From CAYUYV01 sp964522525 (lineage in GTDB: Bacteria > Pseudomonadota > Alphaproteobacteria > JAJFIK01), in NCBI GenBank assembly GCA_964522525.1, contig CAZFWG010000003.1:36160-100159 (forward strand): a stretch of 64,000 bases of DNA, in the 5' to 3' direction. Made by a program: the position numbers and the translations under genes. Of this stretch, positions 42,559 to 50,988 are shown piece after piece (position 1 is the stretch's first letter; the number at the start of each line of letters is the position of its first letter). The notes beneath the pieces were generated by a model. The model searched no databases and was not told the DNA's origin. It saw only the letters and a list, made by a program, of their open reading frames with translations.

Positions 42559-43470
42559 ATGGATCTCGCATCCCTCACCCGCAGCGCCGGCCTGGTCATG
42601 CTTTTGGCCCTCGGCACGGTCGCACAGGCTCAGGAACCGGAAGCCATCTACCGGCATGTGTCGGACGGTCCCCGTGCCGTGAATTCCTTCCTGATTGAAA
42701 CGCCGAGCGGCATCATTCTGGTCGACGCCCAGGGCCGGCTGTCCGAGGCCCGACGCATCGTCCGCACCATTGAAAGCCTCGAAAAGCCGCTCCATGCGGT
42801 CCTGATCACCCAGGCGCATCCGGACCGCTATGCCGGGCTGCCCGCGCTGCTTGAGAGCTTTCCCGAAGCGGTGGTCTATGCCGATGAGGAAGCCGTGCGG
42901 GAAATGGCGTTCGATTCCTCCGGTCTGATGGCGGCGGCCCGCGAAGCCGCGCCGCTCGACACGCCCGAATTCGTGCCGCAGCCTAATCGGCGCTTTGCGG
43001 ATGGCGATGTCCTCAACTTCGAGGAAATCCAATTCGTCATTGATCAGATTGCCGACACCGGCGCGTCTACGGTGAGTCTGGTGCATCTGCCCCAAAGCAA
43101 TCGGCTCTTCACAGGCGCGCTTCTGACGCCCGGCGTTGTCCCAGATCTGGCAGCGTATCGGACGGGCGCTTGGCTCAACCATCTGCAAAGACTGTCCGAT
43201 GCCTATGGCGAAAACAGGCCTCAACTGTTTCCCGGCCACGGACAACCGGGCCCCTTTGAGGACCTGCTCCGTGAACAGATAACCGAGCTTCTGCTGGTCC
43301 GGTATCTGGTCGGCAGCCGGCTTCGCGCGGGCCCGGTGACACCGGAGCTGATCACCGAGATCGCGGCCAGCTACCGCCGCCTGTCCCCCAATCGCCGCGC
43401 GGCAAGCGCGACGCCGGGCCTGCTCACCACCAATATTCGTGCGGTGGCGGAAGAATTGGGAGGGAGCTGA
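42559..43470 (+). CDS. Exported metallo-beta-lactamase-fold protein with altered metal site
   Basis: A 303-residue protein with a signal peptide (residues 1-24, ending AQAQ). It has the metallo-beta-lactamase fold pattern: VNSFLIETPSGIILVDAQG, LITQAHPDRYAG, LFTGALLT and LFPGHGQPG. The canonical HxHxDH is here QAHPDR: the first His is Gln and the last His is Arg, so the dinuclear zinc site is likely damaged. The C-terminal Pro-Gly-His-Gly is kept. It may bind one metal or act non-catalytically. GGAG lies before the ATG. Confidence 0.75.
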   Translation: MDLASLTRSAGLVMLLALGTVAQAQEPEAIYRHVSDGPRAVNSFLIETPSGIILVDAQGRLSEARRIVRTIESLEKPLHAVLITQAHPDRYAGLPALLESFPEAVVYADEEAVREMAFDSSGLMAAAREAAPLDTPEFVPQPNRRFADGDVLNFEEIQFVIDQIADTGASTVSLVHLPQSNRLFTGALLTPGVVPDLAAYRTGAWLNHLQRLSDAYGENRPQLFPGHGQPGPFEDLLREQITELLLVRYLVGSRLRAGPVTPELITEIAASYRRLSPNRRAASATPGLLTTNIRAVAEELGGS

Positions 43471-43496
43471 CAGAAGGGCCGTTCACGGCCCTTCCT

Positions 43497-44270
43497 TCAG
43501 GCGGGTTCGACGACCTTGCGGTAGAGGTGCCAGGTCGCATGGCCGAGGATCGGCAGGACCACCGCAAGTCCCATCATCACCAGGGCGAAACCGACGGCGA
43601 GCCCCGTCACCAGAATCAGTCCCCAGACCATCATGGTCACCGGATTGCCGAGCACGGCGCGTGCCGAGGTTCCCATGGCCGTGAAAGCACTCACGGGCCG
43701 GTCCAGAACCATGGGGAAGGACACGGCCGACATCATCAGGACGGCAAGCGCAAAGAAAAAGCCGACCACATTGCCGACGATGAGAAGCTGCATGCCTTCG
43801 GGCGTACTGAACACCTGGGCGATCAGATCACGAATGGACGGCGGCAAGTCGGGGCCCAGGGTCTGGTCATAAATGACCTGAGCGGCCGCCAGCCAGAGGG
43901 CGAAGATCACGAGCAGAACGCCCGTCAGGAACAGGATCGTCAAGATCGCGTCCTTGCGGATGCCCGTCAGCACCGCCGACCAGGAAAAATCGAGGCCCAT
44001 TTCCCGGCGCCGGCTCAGCTCATAGAAGGCGAGTGCGGCGCTCGGACCCACCAGCGAAAACCCCGCCCCAAGCGGAAAGATGAGCGGCCATCGCTCCTCC
44101 TGGATCAGGAGGAACCACAAGACCACGCCAAAGAGCGGATACATGATGGCCAGAAACACAATGTGACTGGGTTTGGCATTGAAGTCGCTCAGACCCTTCG
44201 ACAGGGCGTCAAACAGGTCATTTATCCCAATGCGCCGGACAACCGGCTGGGCCGTCTGTTCAACCATCAT
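43497..44270 (-). CDS. DUF2189 family membrane protein
   Basis: A 257-residue integral membrane protein with about six helices. The N-terminal NDLFDALSKGLSDFNAKPSH and the mid-protein FPLGAGFSLVGPSAALAFYELSRRREMG are typical of DUF2189, which is commonly found beside cytochrome oxidase genes in alphaproteobacteria. The function is unknown. It is divergent from the cox operon, and an FNR-like site lies 77 bases before its start codon. Confidence 0.75.
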   Translation of the reverse strand: MMVEQTAQPVVRRIGINDLFDALSKGLSDFNAKPSHIVFLAIMYPLFGVVLWFLLIQEERWPLIFPLGAGFSLVGPSAALAFYELSRRREMGLDFSWSAVLTGIRKDAILTILFLTGVLLVIFALWLAAAQVIYDQTLGPDLPPSIRDLIAQVFSTPEGMQLLIVGNVVGFFFALAVLMMSAVSFPMVLDRPVSAFTAMGTSARAVLGNPVTMMVWGLILVTGLAVGFALVMMGLAVVLPILGHATWHLYRKVVEPA

Positions 44271-44346
44271 TCTCTCCCGACTCAGAGTTTGGCGACCATG
44301 GTTCTTGTGACTATGGGCCGCACCGTCGCACAGGGTCTGGGCTGAT

Positions 44347-44360
44347 TTGCCCTAGATCAA
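44347..44360. promoter_or_regulatory. FNR/Crp-family-like binding site
   Basis: TTGCC-CTAG-ATCAA matches the FNR/FnrL consensus TTGAT-N4-ATCAA at eight of ten defined positions, with the right arm perfect. It sits 77 bases upstream of the DUF2189 start and about 480 bases upstream of coxB, in a region between oxygen-related genes. Confidence 0.45.
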
Positions 44361-44750
44361 TGCCGACTGCGAAAGTGTGTCGCGATCGGCGGGGACTGTC
44401 CAGACACTCTCCTTGGCGCGGGGAAGCCCCCATTCCGGAGGACTTCGCTCGCGTCATTTTGGCACATCCGGGCCCATACGGACCATGAAATAACGGGAGG
44501 ATACAGGGATGGCGCGAGCTGTCTTAAGGCAACGCCCGCCTCGATGGCGCCGTTAACACCGCAAGAGCTAAACGCCTTGCCAAAGACGCGACAAAACTTC
44601 ACTGTACGAAAAAAGGCGAGGAGAGGTTCACCCGCGACGCGACAATAAGCGGCGTGAGCGTTCTGGGGAGAATGATTCGGATGATCCGCGTTTCTCGATG
44701 ATCCGAGGTTGATGCCCAACCGGGCCGAAACCGAATGATGCGCGTTCCCG

Positions 44751-44803
44751 GTCTCCGCATCGCTCGCGGAGACACCTCCCCGGTTCCGGATCCCTGATCC
44801 GGA
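44751..44803. promoter_or_regulatory. Two successive hairpins in the coxB 5' leader
   Basis: First stem: GTCTCCGC (44751-44758) with GCGGAGAC (44766-44773), 8 perfect pairs and a 7-base loop. Second: TCCGGAT (44785-44791) with ATCCGGA (44797-44803), 7 perfect pairs and a 5-base loop. They end 40 bases before the coxB start. They may control translation or stability of the oxidase message, but a chance pairing in GC-rich DNA cannot be excluded. Confidence 0.35.
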
Positions 44804-44843
44804 CCGTCGTCGACAGATTGTCTTGCGGGGAGGTCACGCAAAA

Positions 44844-45680
44844 ATGCTGATCGCGATCGTCATCATTCTCCTGGTCGTCGGGTCCATCATCTTCCACTTT
44901 CTCAGCCCCTGGTGGATGACACCGCTTGCTTCGAACTGGGTGGAACTGGACAACGCCCTCATCCTGACCTTCTGGATCACCGGGGTCGTTTTCATCGCGG
45001 TCAATCTGTTTCTGGCCTATGCCGTGTTGCGCTTCCGGCACCGGGAAGGTCAGGTTGCGGATTATGAACCGGAGAACTCCTCCCTCGAAAAATGGCTGAC
45101 CGTGCTGACAAGCATCGGCATTGCCGGTCTGCTCGCGCCCGGTCTCGCGGCCTGGCAGAGCTACATCTCCGTGCCGAAAGACGCGGCGGTCGTTGAAGTC
45201 ATCGGGCAGCGCTGGCAATGGACCTACCGCTTTCCCGGCGCTGACGGTGTTCTGGGCACGGCGGACGGCCGGCTGATCGACAGCGCCCGTAATCCCTTCG
45301 GCCTCAATCCAGGGGATCCTTTCGGCAAGGACGATATCCTGGTCAGCAGCAGCGAGCTTCATCTGCCCATCAACCAACCCTATAAATTCGTGCTGCGCTC
45401 GAAAGACGTGTTGCACGATTTCTACATTCCCCATTTCAGGGCCAAGATGGACATGGTGCCCGGCACGGTGACCTATTTCTGGGCCGAGCCGACGCGTCTT
45501 GGCACCTTTGATGTTCTTTGTGCGGAATTGTGCGGCGTCGGCCACCACAGCATGAAGGGCACGGTGGTGGTCCAGGAACAGGCCGATTTCGAGGCGTGGC
45601 TGAGCGAATGGCCCACCTTCGCCGATGAGTTCATTCCAGAAGATACCGATGAGACGACCGGAGACTCCGGCACCAGCTAA
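44844..45680 (+). CDS. coxB: Cytochrome c oxidase subunit II
   Basis: Electron-entry subunit carrying CuA, facing the periplasm. The 278-residue protein has two helices near the N-terminus and a cupredoxin domain with WQWTYRF and the CuA ligands Cys226, Cys230, His234 and Met237 in the CAELCGVGHHSM stretch. A 25-residue insertion (GTADGRLIDSARNPFGLNPG) separates the first strands, as in alternative aa3-type oxidases (CoxM-like). The ATG at 44844 is preceded by GGGGAGG; a TTG at 44823 is possible. The order coxB, coxA, then subunit III genes is the CoxMNOP-like arrangement. Confidence 0.93.
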   Translation: MLIAIVIILLVVGSIIFHFLSPWWMTPLASNWVELDNALILTFWITGVVFIAVNLFLAYAVLRFRHREGQVADYEPENSSLEKWLTVLTSIGIAGLLAPGLAAWQSYISVPKDAAVVEVIGQRWQWTYRFPGADGVLGTADGRLIDSARNPFGLNPGDPFGKDDILVSSSELHLPINQPYKFVLRSKDVLHDFYIPHFRAKMDMVPGTVTYFWAEPTRLGTFDVLCAELCGVGHHSMKGTVVVQEQADFEAWLSEWPTFADEFIPEDTDETTGDSGTS

Positions 45681-45728
45681 GACTGAGTGCCCGAGCCCAT
45701 CCGATAGGCAGCGACCTGGAGGCCGTGA

Positions 45729-47474
45729 ATGGCATATGCAACAATCGCCGATGACGTAAAGCCGCTCCATCACCCCCACAGCTTCGTGGCGAAATACATC
45801 TGGAGCCAGGATCACAAAGTGATTGCCATCCAGTATTCGCTGACCGCCATCAGCATCGGGCTCGTGGCGCTGGTCCTGTCCGGCATCATGCGTCTTCAAC
45901 TGGGCTTTCCCGGAACCTTCTCCTTCATCGATCCGGAGCTTTATTTCCAGTCCGTGACCATGCACGGCATGATCATGGTGGTGTATATGCTCACCGCCCT
46001 GCTGCTCGGCGGCTTCGGCAATTACTTCATTCCGCTGATGATCGGCGCACGGGACATGGTGTTCCCTTACGTCAACATGCTGAGCTTCTGGTTCTATCTC
46101 GTGTCCGTGCTCATCCTGGTGGCGAGCTTTTTCGTCCCCGGCGGCCCCACGGGCGCCGGCTGGACGCTCTATCCGCCCCAGGCCATCACGGAAGGCACGC
46201 CCGGGCATGGCGGCGGCATCATCCTGATGCTGGCCTCCCTCGCCGTCTTCATCGTCGCCTTCACCATGGGCGGTCTCAACTATGTCACCACCGTCCTTCA
46301 GGCGCGCACCAAGGGCATGACCCTGATGCGTATGCCCTGCACGGTCTGGGGCATTTTCGTCGCCAGCATCCTGGGCCTGTTCGCCTTCCCCGCCCTGTTC
46401 GTGGCGGCCATCATGATGGCCCTCGACAGCATTCTGGGCACGAGCTTCTTCATGCCCTCCTCGGTCGCGCTCGGCGAACAGCTTGACCATTCCGGCGGCA
46501 GTCCGATCCTGTTCCAGCACCTGTTCTGGTTCTTCGGTCACCCGGAAGTCTATATCGTCGCCCTGCCCGCCTTCGGCATCGTGTCCGACCTGATCAGCAC
46601 CCACGCCCGCAAGAACATTTTCGGCTATCGCATGATGGTCTGGGCGATCGTGATCATCGGTGTCTTGAGCTTTTTCGTCTGGGCCCACCACATGTATGTC
46701 AGCGGGATGACGCCGTTTTTCGGCTATTTCTTCGCGGCCTCGACCCTGATCATCGCGGTGCCCACGGCCATCAAGGTTTATAACTGGGTGCTGACCTTGT
46801 GGCGCGGCGACATCCATCTGCGCGTGCCCATGCTGTTCGCCATCGGTTTCATCTTCACCTTCGTCCATGGCGGCCTGACGGGACTCTTCCTCGGCAATGT
46901 GAGCGTCGACGTGCCCCTTTCCGACACCTATTTCGTGGTCGGCCATTTCCACATGGTGATGGGCGTCTCGCCGGTGCTCGTCATTTTCGGCGCGATCTAC
47001 CACTGGTATCCGAAAATCACGGGGCGGATGTGGAACACGACCCTTGGCCAGCTCCATTTCTGGATCACGTTCCTCGGCACCTATGTGATTTATCTGCCGA
47101 TGCACTATCTGGGCATTCTGGGCGTGCCACGGCGCTACTACGCCATGCCGGAAACGACTTTCGTGCCGCCCTCGGCCGAGATCGCCAATCAGGTGATCAC
47201 CGTCGCCGCCCTCGTGGTGGCCGCGGCCCAGCTCCTGTTCTTCTACAACATGTTCATGAGCCTCGTCCGTGGGCCGAAGGCCGACCCCAACCCGTGGAAC
47301 GCCACCTCCCTTGAGTGGCAGACGCCGCAGACGCCGCCCGAACATGGCAATTGGGGCGACAAGCTGCCCACGGTCTATCGCTGGGCCTATGACTACAGCG
47401 TACCGGGCGCGGCTCAGGATTTCATTCCGCAGAATGTGCCGCCCGATGGCCAGGCAAAACCCCACCCCACCTGA
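45729..47474 (+). CDS. coxA: Cytochrome c oxidase subunit I
   Basis: Catalytic heme-copper subunit with about 12 helices and 581 residues. Heme a ligand His79 (VTMHGM), the CuB/cross-link motif HPEVY (271-275), His-His of WAHHMYV, and heme ligands His406/His408 in GHFHMVMG are all present. GGFGNYFIP keeps the D-channel Asn. Thus it is a full A-type proton-pumping enzyme. The C-terminus has a long cytoplasmic tail (Pro-rich, ending in PHPT). It lies 48 bases after coxB. Confidence 0.96.
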   Translation: MAYATIADDVKPLHHPHSFVAKYIWSQDHKVIAIQYSLTAISIGLVALVLSGIMRLQLGFPGTFSFIDPELYFQSVTMHGMIMVVYMLTALLLGGFGNYFIPLMIGARDMVFPYVNMLSFWFYLVSVLILVASFFVPGGPTGAGWTLYPPQAITEGTPGHGGGIILMLASLAVFIVAFTMGGLNYVTTVLQARTKGMTLMRMPCTVWGIFVASILGLFAFPALFVAAIMMALDSILGTSFFMPSSVALGEQLDHSGGSPILFQHLFWFFGHPEVYIVALPAFGIVSDLISTHARKNIFGYRMMVWAIVIIGVLSFFVWAHHMYVSGMTPFFGYFFAASTLIIAVPTAIKVYNWVLTLWRGDIHLRVPMLFAIGFIFTFVHGGLTGLFLGNVSVDVPLSDTYFVVGHFHMVMGVSPVLVIFGAIYHWYPKITGRMWNTTLGQLHFWITFLGTYVIYLPMHYLGILGVPRRYYAMPETTFVPPSAEIANQVITVAALVVAAAQLLFFYNMFMSLVRGPKADPNPWNATSLEWQTPQTPPEHGNWGDKLPTVYRWAYDYSVPGAAQDFIPQNVPPDGQAKPHPT

Positions 47475-47577
47475 GCAGGGCCCCGATAAGGGAAACGCCG
47501 ATGGCGGCGGGCCTGGCCCAAGGAAGCCAGGCCCTCGACAACCGGACGAACAAGACCGGGCAGAGAAGGAAACGGGT

Positions 47578-48270
47578 GTGAACGTGTTCGCGACATTGCT
47601 GGAAAAGCCCTGGGAGAATCCCGGTCTCGATCCGTCAGCGGAAGAGACGGGCTTGCGGACCCGTGCCCCGGCCTCGATTGGGCTCAACATCTATATGGCG
47701 GTGATGACGGTGATCTTCTCCATCCTCATCGTCACCTATGTCCTGCGCATGGGGAACTATGCCGCCGACGCCGAACCGGTCAGCAATGCCCTGCCCTCCT
47801 GGAGCCTTCTTGCGCTTTGCGGCATTCCGCCGGCCAGGGACTGGCTGCCCATGCCGGAGCCTCTCCTTTTGTGGCTGAACACGGCGGTCCTCATCGCCAG
47901 CAGCGTTGCCTGGCAGGGTGCCCGCCGCTTGAGCCGCGAGGGCGAGACGAACCGTCTGCGGACTTATCTCTTTGTCGGCGGCGCCCTCGGGCTCCTGTTC
48001 CTTGGGGGACAGATCGCGGCCTGGTTGGAGCTGAACGCCGCCGGATATTTCCTGGGCAGCAATCCCGCGAACGCCTTTTTCTATGTGCTCACCGCCGTCC
48101 ACGGCGCCCATATGCTGGGCGGCGTCTTTGTCTGGGGCCGCACTGTCACGAGGCTGATCGGCGGGGCCGATGCCGAACAGGTTCATCAGAGTGTCGATCT
48201 CAATGCCGTCTATTGGCACTATCTGCTTGTGGTTTGGATCGTGATGTTCGCCCTTCTTGTAATGACGTGA
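47578..48270 (+). CDS. Subunit III-family protein of cytochrome oxidase (first of two)
   Basis: A 230-residue heme-copper oxidase subunit III-like protein with seven expected helices, e.g. NIYMAVMTVIFSILIVTYVL, LLFLGGQIAAWLEL and the end WHYLLVVWIVMFALLVMT. The Glu of the usual EFYHL is not evident, but AVHGAHMLGGVFVW aligns with the subunit III His region. GTG at 47578 with AGAAGGA upstream is chosen; a longer frame continuing into coxA is not used. It corresponds in position to CoxO of rhizobial coxMNOP. Confidence 0.85.
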   Translation: MNVFATLLEKPWENPGLDPSAEETGLRTRAPASIGLNIYMAVMTVIFSILIVTYVLRMGNYAADAEPVSNALPSWSLLALCGIPPARDWLPMPEPLLLWLNTAVLIASSVAWQGARRLSREGETNRLRTYLFVGGALGLLFLGGQIAAWLELNAAGYFLGSNPANAFFYVLTAVHGAHMLGGVFVWGRTVTRLIGGADAEQVHQSVDLNAVYWHYLLVVWIVMFALLVMT

Positions 48271-48323
48271 GATGAGACGGCCGGTCCGGGACCGGTGCCT
48301 TCGCCCCTTATTCATGACGTGGT

Positions 48324-49016
48324 ATGACGATGTCGCAGACGCATAATACGACCGCCGCCGAAAGCATTCATGACCTGAAAGCTTTCACCTCGGACTGGGC
48401 CACCGATGAGGAAGTCTTCAAGAAGACTCATTGGGGGAAGGTCATGATGTGGATCTTCCTGGTCAGCGACACCTTCATCTTCGGCTCCTTCCTCACGGGC
48501 TATATGACGGTGCGGGCGTCGACGACGACGAACTGGCCCAACACCAGCGAAGTCTTCGCCCTGACCCTGTTCGGCCAGCACATCCCCCTGGTCCTGATCG
48601 CGATCATGACCTTCATCCTGATCAGCAGCAGCGGCACCATGGCGATGGCGGTCAATTTCGGCTACCGCAAGAACCGGCGCGTCACCGCTTTCCTCATTCT
48701 GCTGACGGCCCTGTTCGGCGCCTCCTTTGTCGGCATGCAGGCCTTTGAATGGTCAAAGCTGATCGAGGAAGGCGTGCGCCCGTGGGGCAACCCGTTCGGG
48801 GCGCCGCAGTTCGGGGCGATCTTCTTCATGATCACCGGCTTTCACGGTCTGCATGTTTCCATCGGTGTGCTCTATCTGGCCATCATCGGCTGGAAGGTCT
48901 GGCGGGGGGACTATGACAAGACCGGGGATTACGCGCCCGTCGAGATCGCGGGCCTCGATTGGCACTTCGTCGAGCTCGTCTGGGTCTTCATCTTTGCCTT
49001 GTTCTATTTGTGGTGA
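48324..49016 (+). CDS. coxC: Cytochrome c oxidase subunit III (second of two)
   Basis: A 230-residue subunit III. The N-terminal 35 residues are soluble, then about five to seven helices. FLVSDTFIFGSFLTGYMTVR, QAFEWSKLIEEG, FFMITGFHGLHVSIGVLYL and the terminal LDWHFVELVWVFIFALFYLW are diagnostic of subunit III and its membrane Glu/His pair. It follows the first subunit III gene by 53 bases. Two subunit III genes in one cluster are a mark of the alternative oxidase group. Confidence 0.92.
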   Translation: MTMSQTHNTTAAESIHDLKAFTSDWATDEEVFKKTHWGKVMMWIFLVSDTFIFGSFLTGYMTVRASTTTNWPNTSEVFALTLFGQHIPLVLIAIMTFILISSSGTMAMAVNFGYRKNRRVTAFLILLTALFGASFVGMQAFEWSKLIEEGVRPWGNPFGAPQFGAIFFMITGFHGLHVSIGVLYLAIIGWKVWRGDYDKTGDYAPVEIAGLDWHFVELVWVFIFALFYLW

Positions 49017-49025
49017 GGGGGTGTG

Positions 49026-49421
49026 ATGGTAGATGCCGAAGACCAACAACATCCCCTCGGGGTCTATTTCAAGGTTTGGGGCTACCTCTTTATCCTCAGC
49101 CTGCTGTCCTACATGGTCGACTACTACCAGTTCCAGGGCGTATTGAGGTGGACGCTGATCCTGATCTTCATGTTCCTGAAGGCCGGACTGATCATCGCCG
49201 TCTTCATGCATATGGTCTGGGAACGGGTCTCGCTCATCTATGCGATCCTGGTGCCGCCCCTGGCGCTCGGCGCGCTCGTCTTCTTCATGGCCGTCGAGTC
49301 CGACTATACGTTCTGGACCAGGATCATCTTTGCCGGTGAAGACGAGCAGATCGAGGCGGATCATGGCGCCCATGGCGGGGCCCATGGTTCCGAGAAACAC
49401 GGCACCACGGACGAACACTAG
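49026..49421 (+). CDS. Cytochrome oxidase subunit IV-like membrane protein
   Basis: A 131-residue protein of the CyoD/COX4 type with three helices (YLFILSLLSYMV, WTLILIFMFLKAGLIIAVFM and a third LIYAILVPPLALGALVFF). The conserved FKAGLI-like and FMHMVWE patterns are typical. The C-terminal tail is His/Gly-rich (AHGGAHGSEKH), which could bind metal. ATG 49026 follows the coxC stop by 9 bases. A GTG at 49023 is a poor alternative. Confidence 0.85.
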   Translation: MVDAEDQQHPLGVYFKVWGYLFILSLLSYMVDYYQFQGVLRWTLILIFMFLKAGLIIAVFMHMVWERVSLIYAILVPPLALGALVFFMAVESDYTFWTRIIFAGEDEQIEADHGAHGGAHGSEKHGTTDEH

Positions 49422-49481
49422 AGAAGATAACGGGGCATGCCGGGCAACCGGTGCCTGAGGATTGGAAGCGGGTAAACTCCC

Positions 49482-50165
49482 ATGGACATTTTCGAATGGA
49501 CCAAGATCATCGTCGCCCTGGCCATTGCCGTGACGGCGGCATTGACCATCAAGGTCATTGGTGACCTGGCCTTCTTCAAGGCACCGGCCGTCGAGGCATC
49601 CTATGACGTGGTCGAGGATGAGACGATGCCGCTCGACCTGGAGGGCGTGCAGCGGGATTGGCCCAACACGGCCAGCGGCCGGCGCAACCGTTCGACCCTG
49701 CTCAATGTCATGCGCGACATCGAGAACGCTCCGGTCGAGGCCGATGCGGGCGGCGCGGGGCCGAGCCGCCCGGCGGCGCCGGAGGTCGATTTCGCGAGCC
49801 TGCTGGTCGATGCCGATGCGGAGAGCGGACGGCGCGCGGCGGGCCAGTGCACGGCCTGTCACACCTTCGAGGAAGGGGGCCGCCACAATGTCGGACCCAA
49901 TCTCTGGAACGTGGTCGGGCGCGAGATCGCGTCGGCCGACGGCTTTGCCAACTACTCCGAGGCTCTCAAAGCGCAACCCGGCACCTGGACCTATGATGCC
50001 TTGGACGGCTTCCTGGAAAATCCGTCGAAATCGATCCCCGGCAACAAGATGGCGTTTCTTGGTGTCCGACGGGCCAGCGTGCGCGCCAATATCGTTGCCT
50101 ATCTGCGCAGTCTGAGCGCCAGCCCCTTGCCCTTGCCGGAACCGGCCGCGCCCGCGGCCGAATAG
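49482..50165 (+). CDS. Membrane-anchored c-type cytochrome
   Basis: A 227-residue cytochrome c. A single N-terminal helix (about 8-30) anchors it, a flexible Pro/Ala-rich linker follows, and the class I domain has heme-binding CTACH (Cys123, Cys126, His127) with the axial Met in NKMAFLGV. It resembles CycM-type donors to aa3 oxidase and closes the cox operon, implying that it carries electrons to coxB. The C-terminus is Pro/Ala-rich. Confidence 0.9.
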   Translation: MDIFEWTKIIVALAIAVTAALTIKVIGDLAFFKAPAVEASYDVVEDETMPLDLEGVQRDWPNTASGRRNRSTLLNVMRDIENAPVEADAGGAGPSRPAAPEVDFASLLVDADAESGRRAAGQCTACHTFEEGGRHNVGPNLWNVVGREIASADGFANYSEALKAQPGTWTYDALDGFLENPSKSIPGNKMAFLGVRRASVRANIVAYLRSLSASPLPLPEPAAPAAE

Positions 50166-50175
50166 GTGCCTGACG

Positions 50176-50922
50176 TCACGGGCGGCGGCGCTTCTGGCCC
50201 GTGGGGCAGAGGTCGAGGAGCGGACAGGGCCCGCAATTCGGGGCCTCGTGCCGGCAGAAGGTCTGTCCCAGGCCTTTGAGCAACTGGTGGTGGTCATCCA
50301 TCCGGTCTGGCCCCCACGCATCCGGCAAGGCGGGCATGATCCCGTCATAGGCCTGCCGGAACGACACAGGCGTGCTCAACAATCCCAGACGCTGCAGGAC
50401 CCGGCGATGGTGGGTATCGATCACGAGCGCCCTCATGCGCAAGGTGCTGAAATTCAGCACGGTTGCGGCGGACTTTCGGCCCACCCCGGGCAGGCGTTCA
50501 AGCCAGGCGAGCGCCTCCTCCACGGGCCGCTCGCCCAGAAAATCAAGGCTGAGAGCGCCCCGCCGGGCCCGCACCAGACCGAGGGCCTCGATGATCCGGG
50601 GCGCCTTGATTTCCGCATAGGTCACATCGCGCATGAGTGGGAGCACGGCCTCGGCGCGCGCTTCGCTGAGCCGTTCCCAAGGCATGAAGCGCTTCGCGAG
50701 CCGTCCGAACGCCGCGCGGGACACCGCACTATAGGTCCGCCCACCGATCATCCCCAACACGAGCTGGCTCACCGGATCGAGCTGCCGGAACGGTCCGGGC
50801 CGTCCGAAATGGGCCCGCAAGCGATCATGGATGCGGACCAGTACGGCGCTCCGGTTGTCAATCGCGAGGGAATACTGCATGGCCGTCAGCGTGCCATCGC
50901 GGAGAGAACATTTCAAGAACAT
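50176..50922 (-). CDS. nth: Endonuclease III-like DNA glycosylase
   Basis: A 248-residue helix-hairpin-helix/GPD protein of the endonuclease III family that excises oxidised pyrimidines. It has the HhH motif ERLPGVGRKSAATVLNF with the catalytic Lys, the catalytic Asp in VIDTHHRRV, and a C-terminal 4Fe-4S loop with Cys-x6-Cys-x2-Cys-x5-Cys (CRHEAPNCGPCPLLDLC). Starts at ATG 50922 or 50880 (or GTG 50928) are equally defensible. It is divergent from the Crp-family gene. A paralogue of the main Nth is possible. Confidence 0.85.
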   Translation of the reverse strand: MFLKCSLRDGTLTAMQYSLAIDNRSAVLVRIHDRLRAHFGRPGPFRQLDPVSQLVLGMIGGRTYSAVSRAAFGRLAKRFMPWERLSEARAEAVLPLMRDVTYAEIKAPRIIEALGLVRARRGALSLDFLGERPVEEALAWLERLPGVGRKSAATVLNFSTLRMRALVIDTHHRRVLQRLGLLSTPVSFRQAYDGIMPALPDAWGPDRMDDHHQLLKGLGQTFCRHEAPNCGPCPLLDLCPTGQKRRRP

Positions 50923-50988
50923 ATACACTTCACAGTCGATTGATGCGAAGATCCATCTGGGGGATTGATCGGGTCATGGGAGGCGGAC

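Larger units (their letters stand above)
44271..44843. other. Divergent regulatory region between DUF2189 and coxB
   Basis: About 570 bases without a convincing gene. It holds the FNR-like dyad at 44347-44360 and two hairpins at 44751-44773 and 44785-44803 just before coxB. A minute frame at 44509-44556 (15 codons, GGGAGG upstream, Arg-rich) could be a leader peptide but has no other support. Confidence 0.5.

Noticed and set aside
44509..44556. Fifteen-codon Arg-rich leader peptide with a ribosome site
   Set aside because: Too short and without sequence features of a known attenuator; the nearby hairpins lie far downstream.
44628..47690. A 1020-codon open frame on the minus strand opposite coxB and coxA
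   Set aside because: It mirrors the oxidase genes, has His/Asp/Gly-rich composition typical of antisense GC-rich frames, and has no ribosome site or domain.
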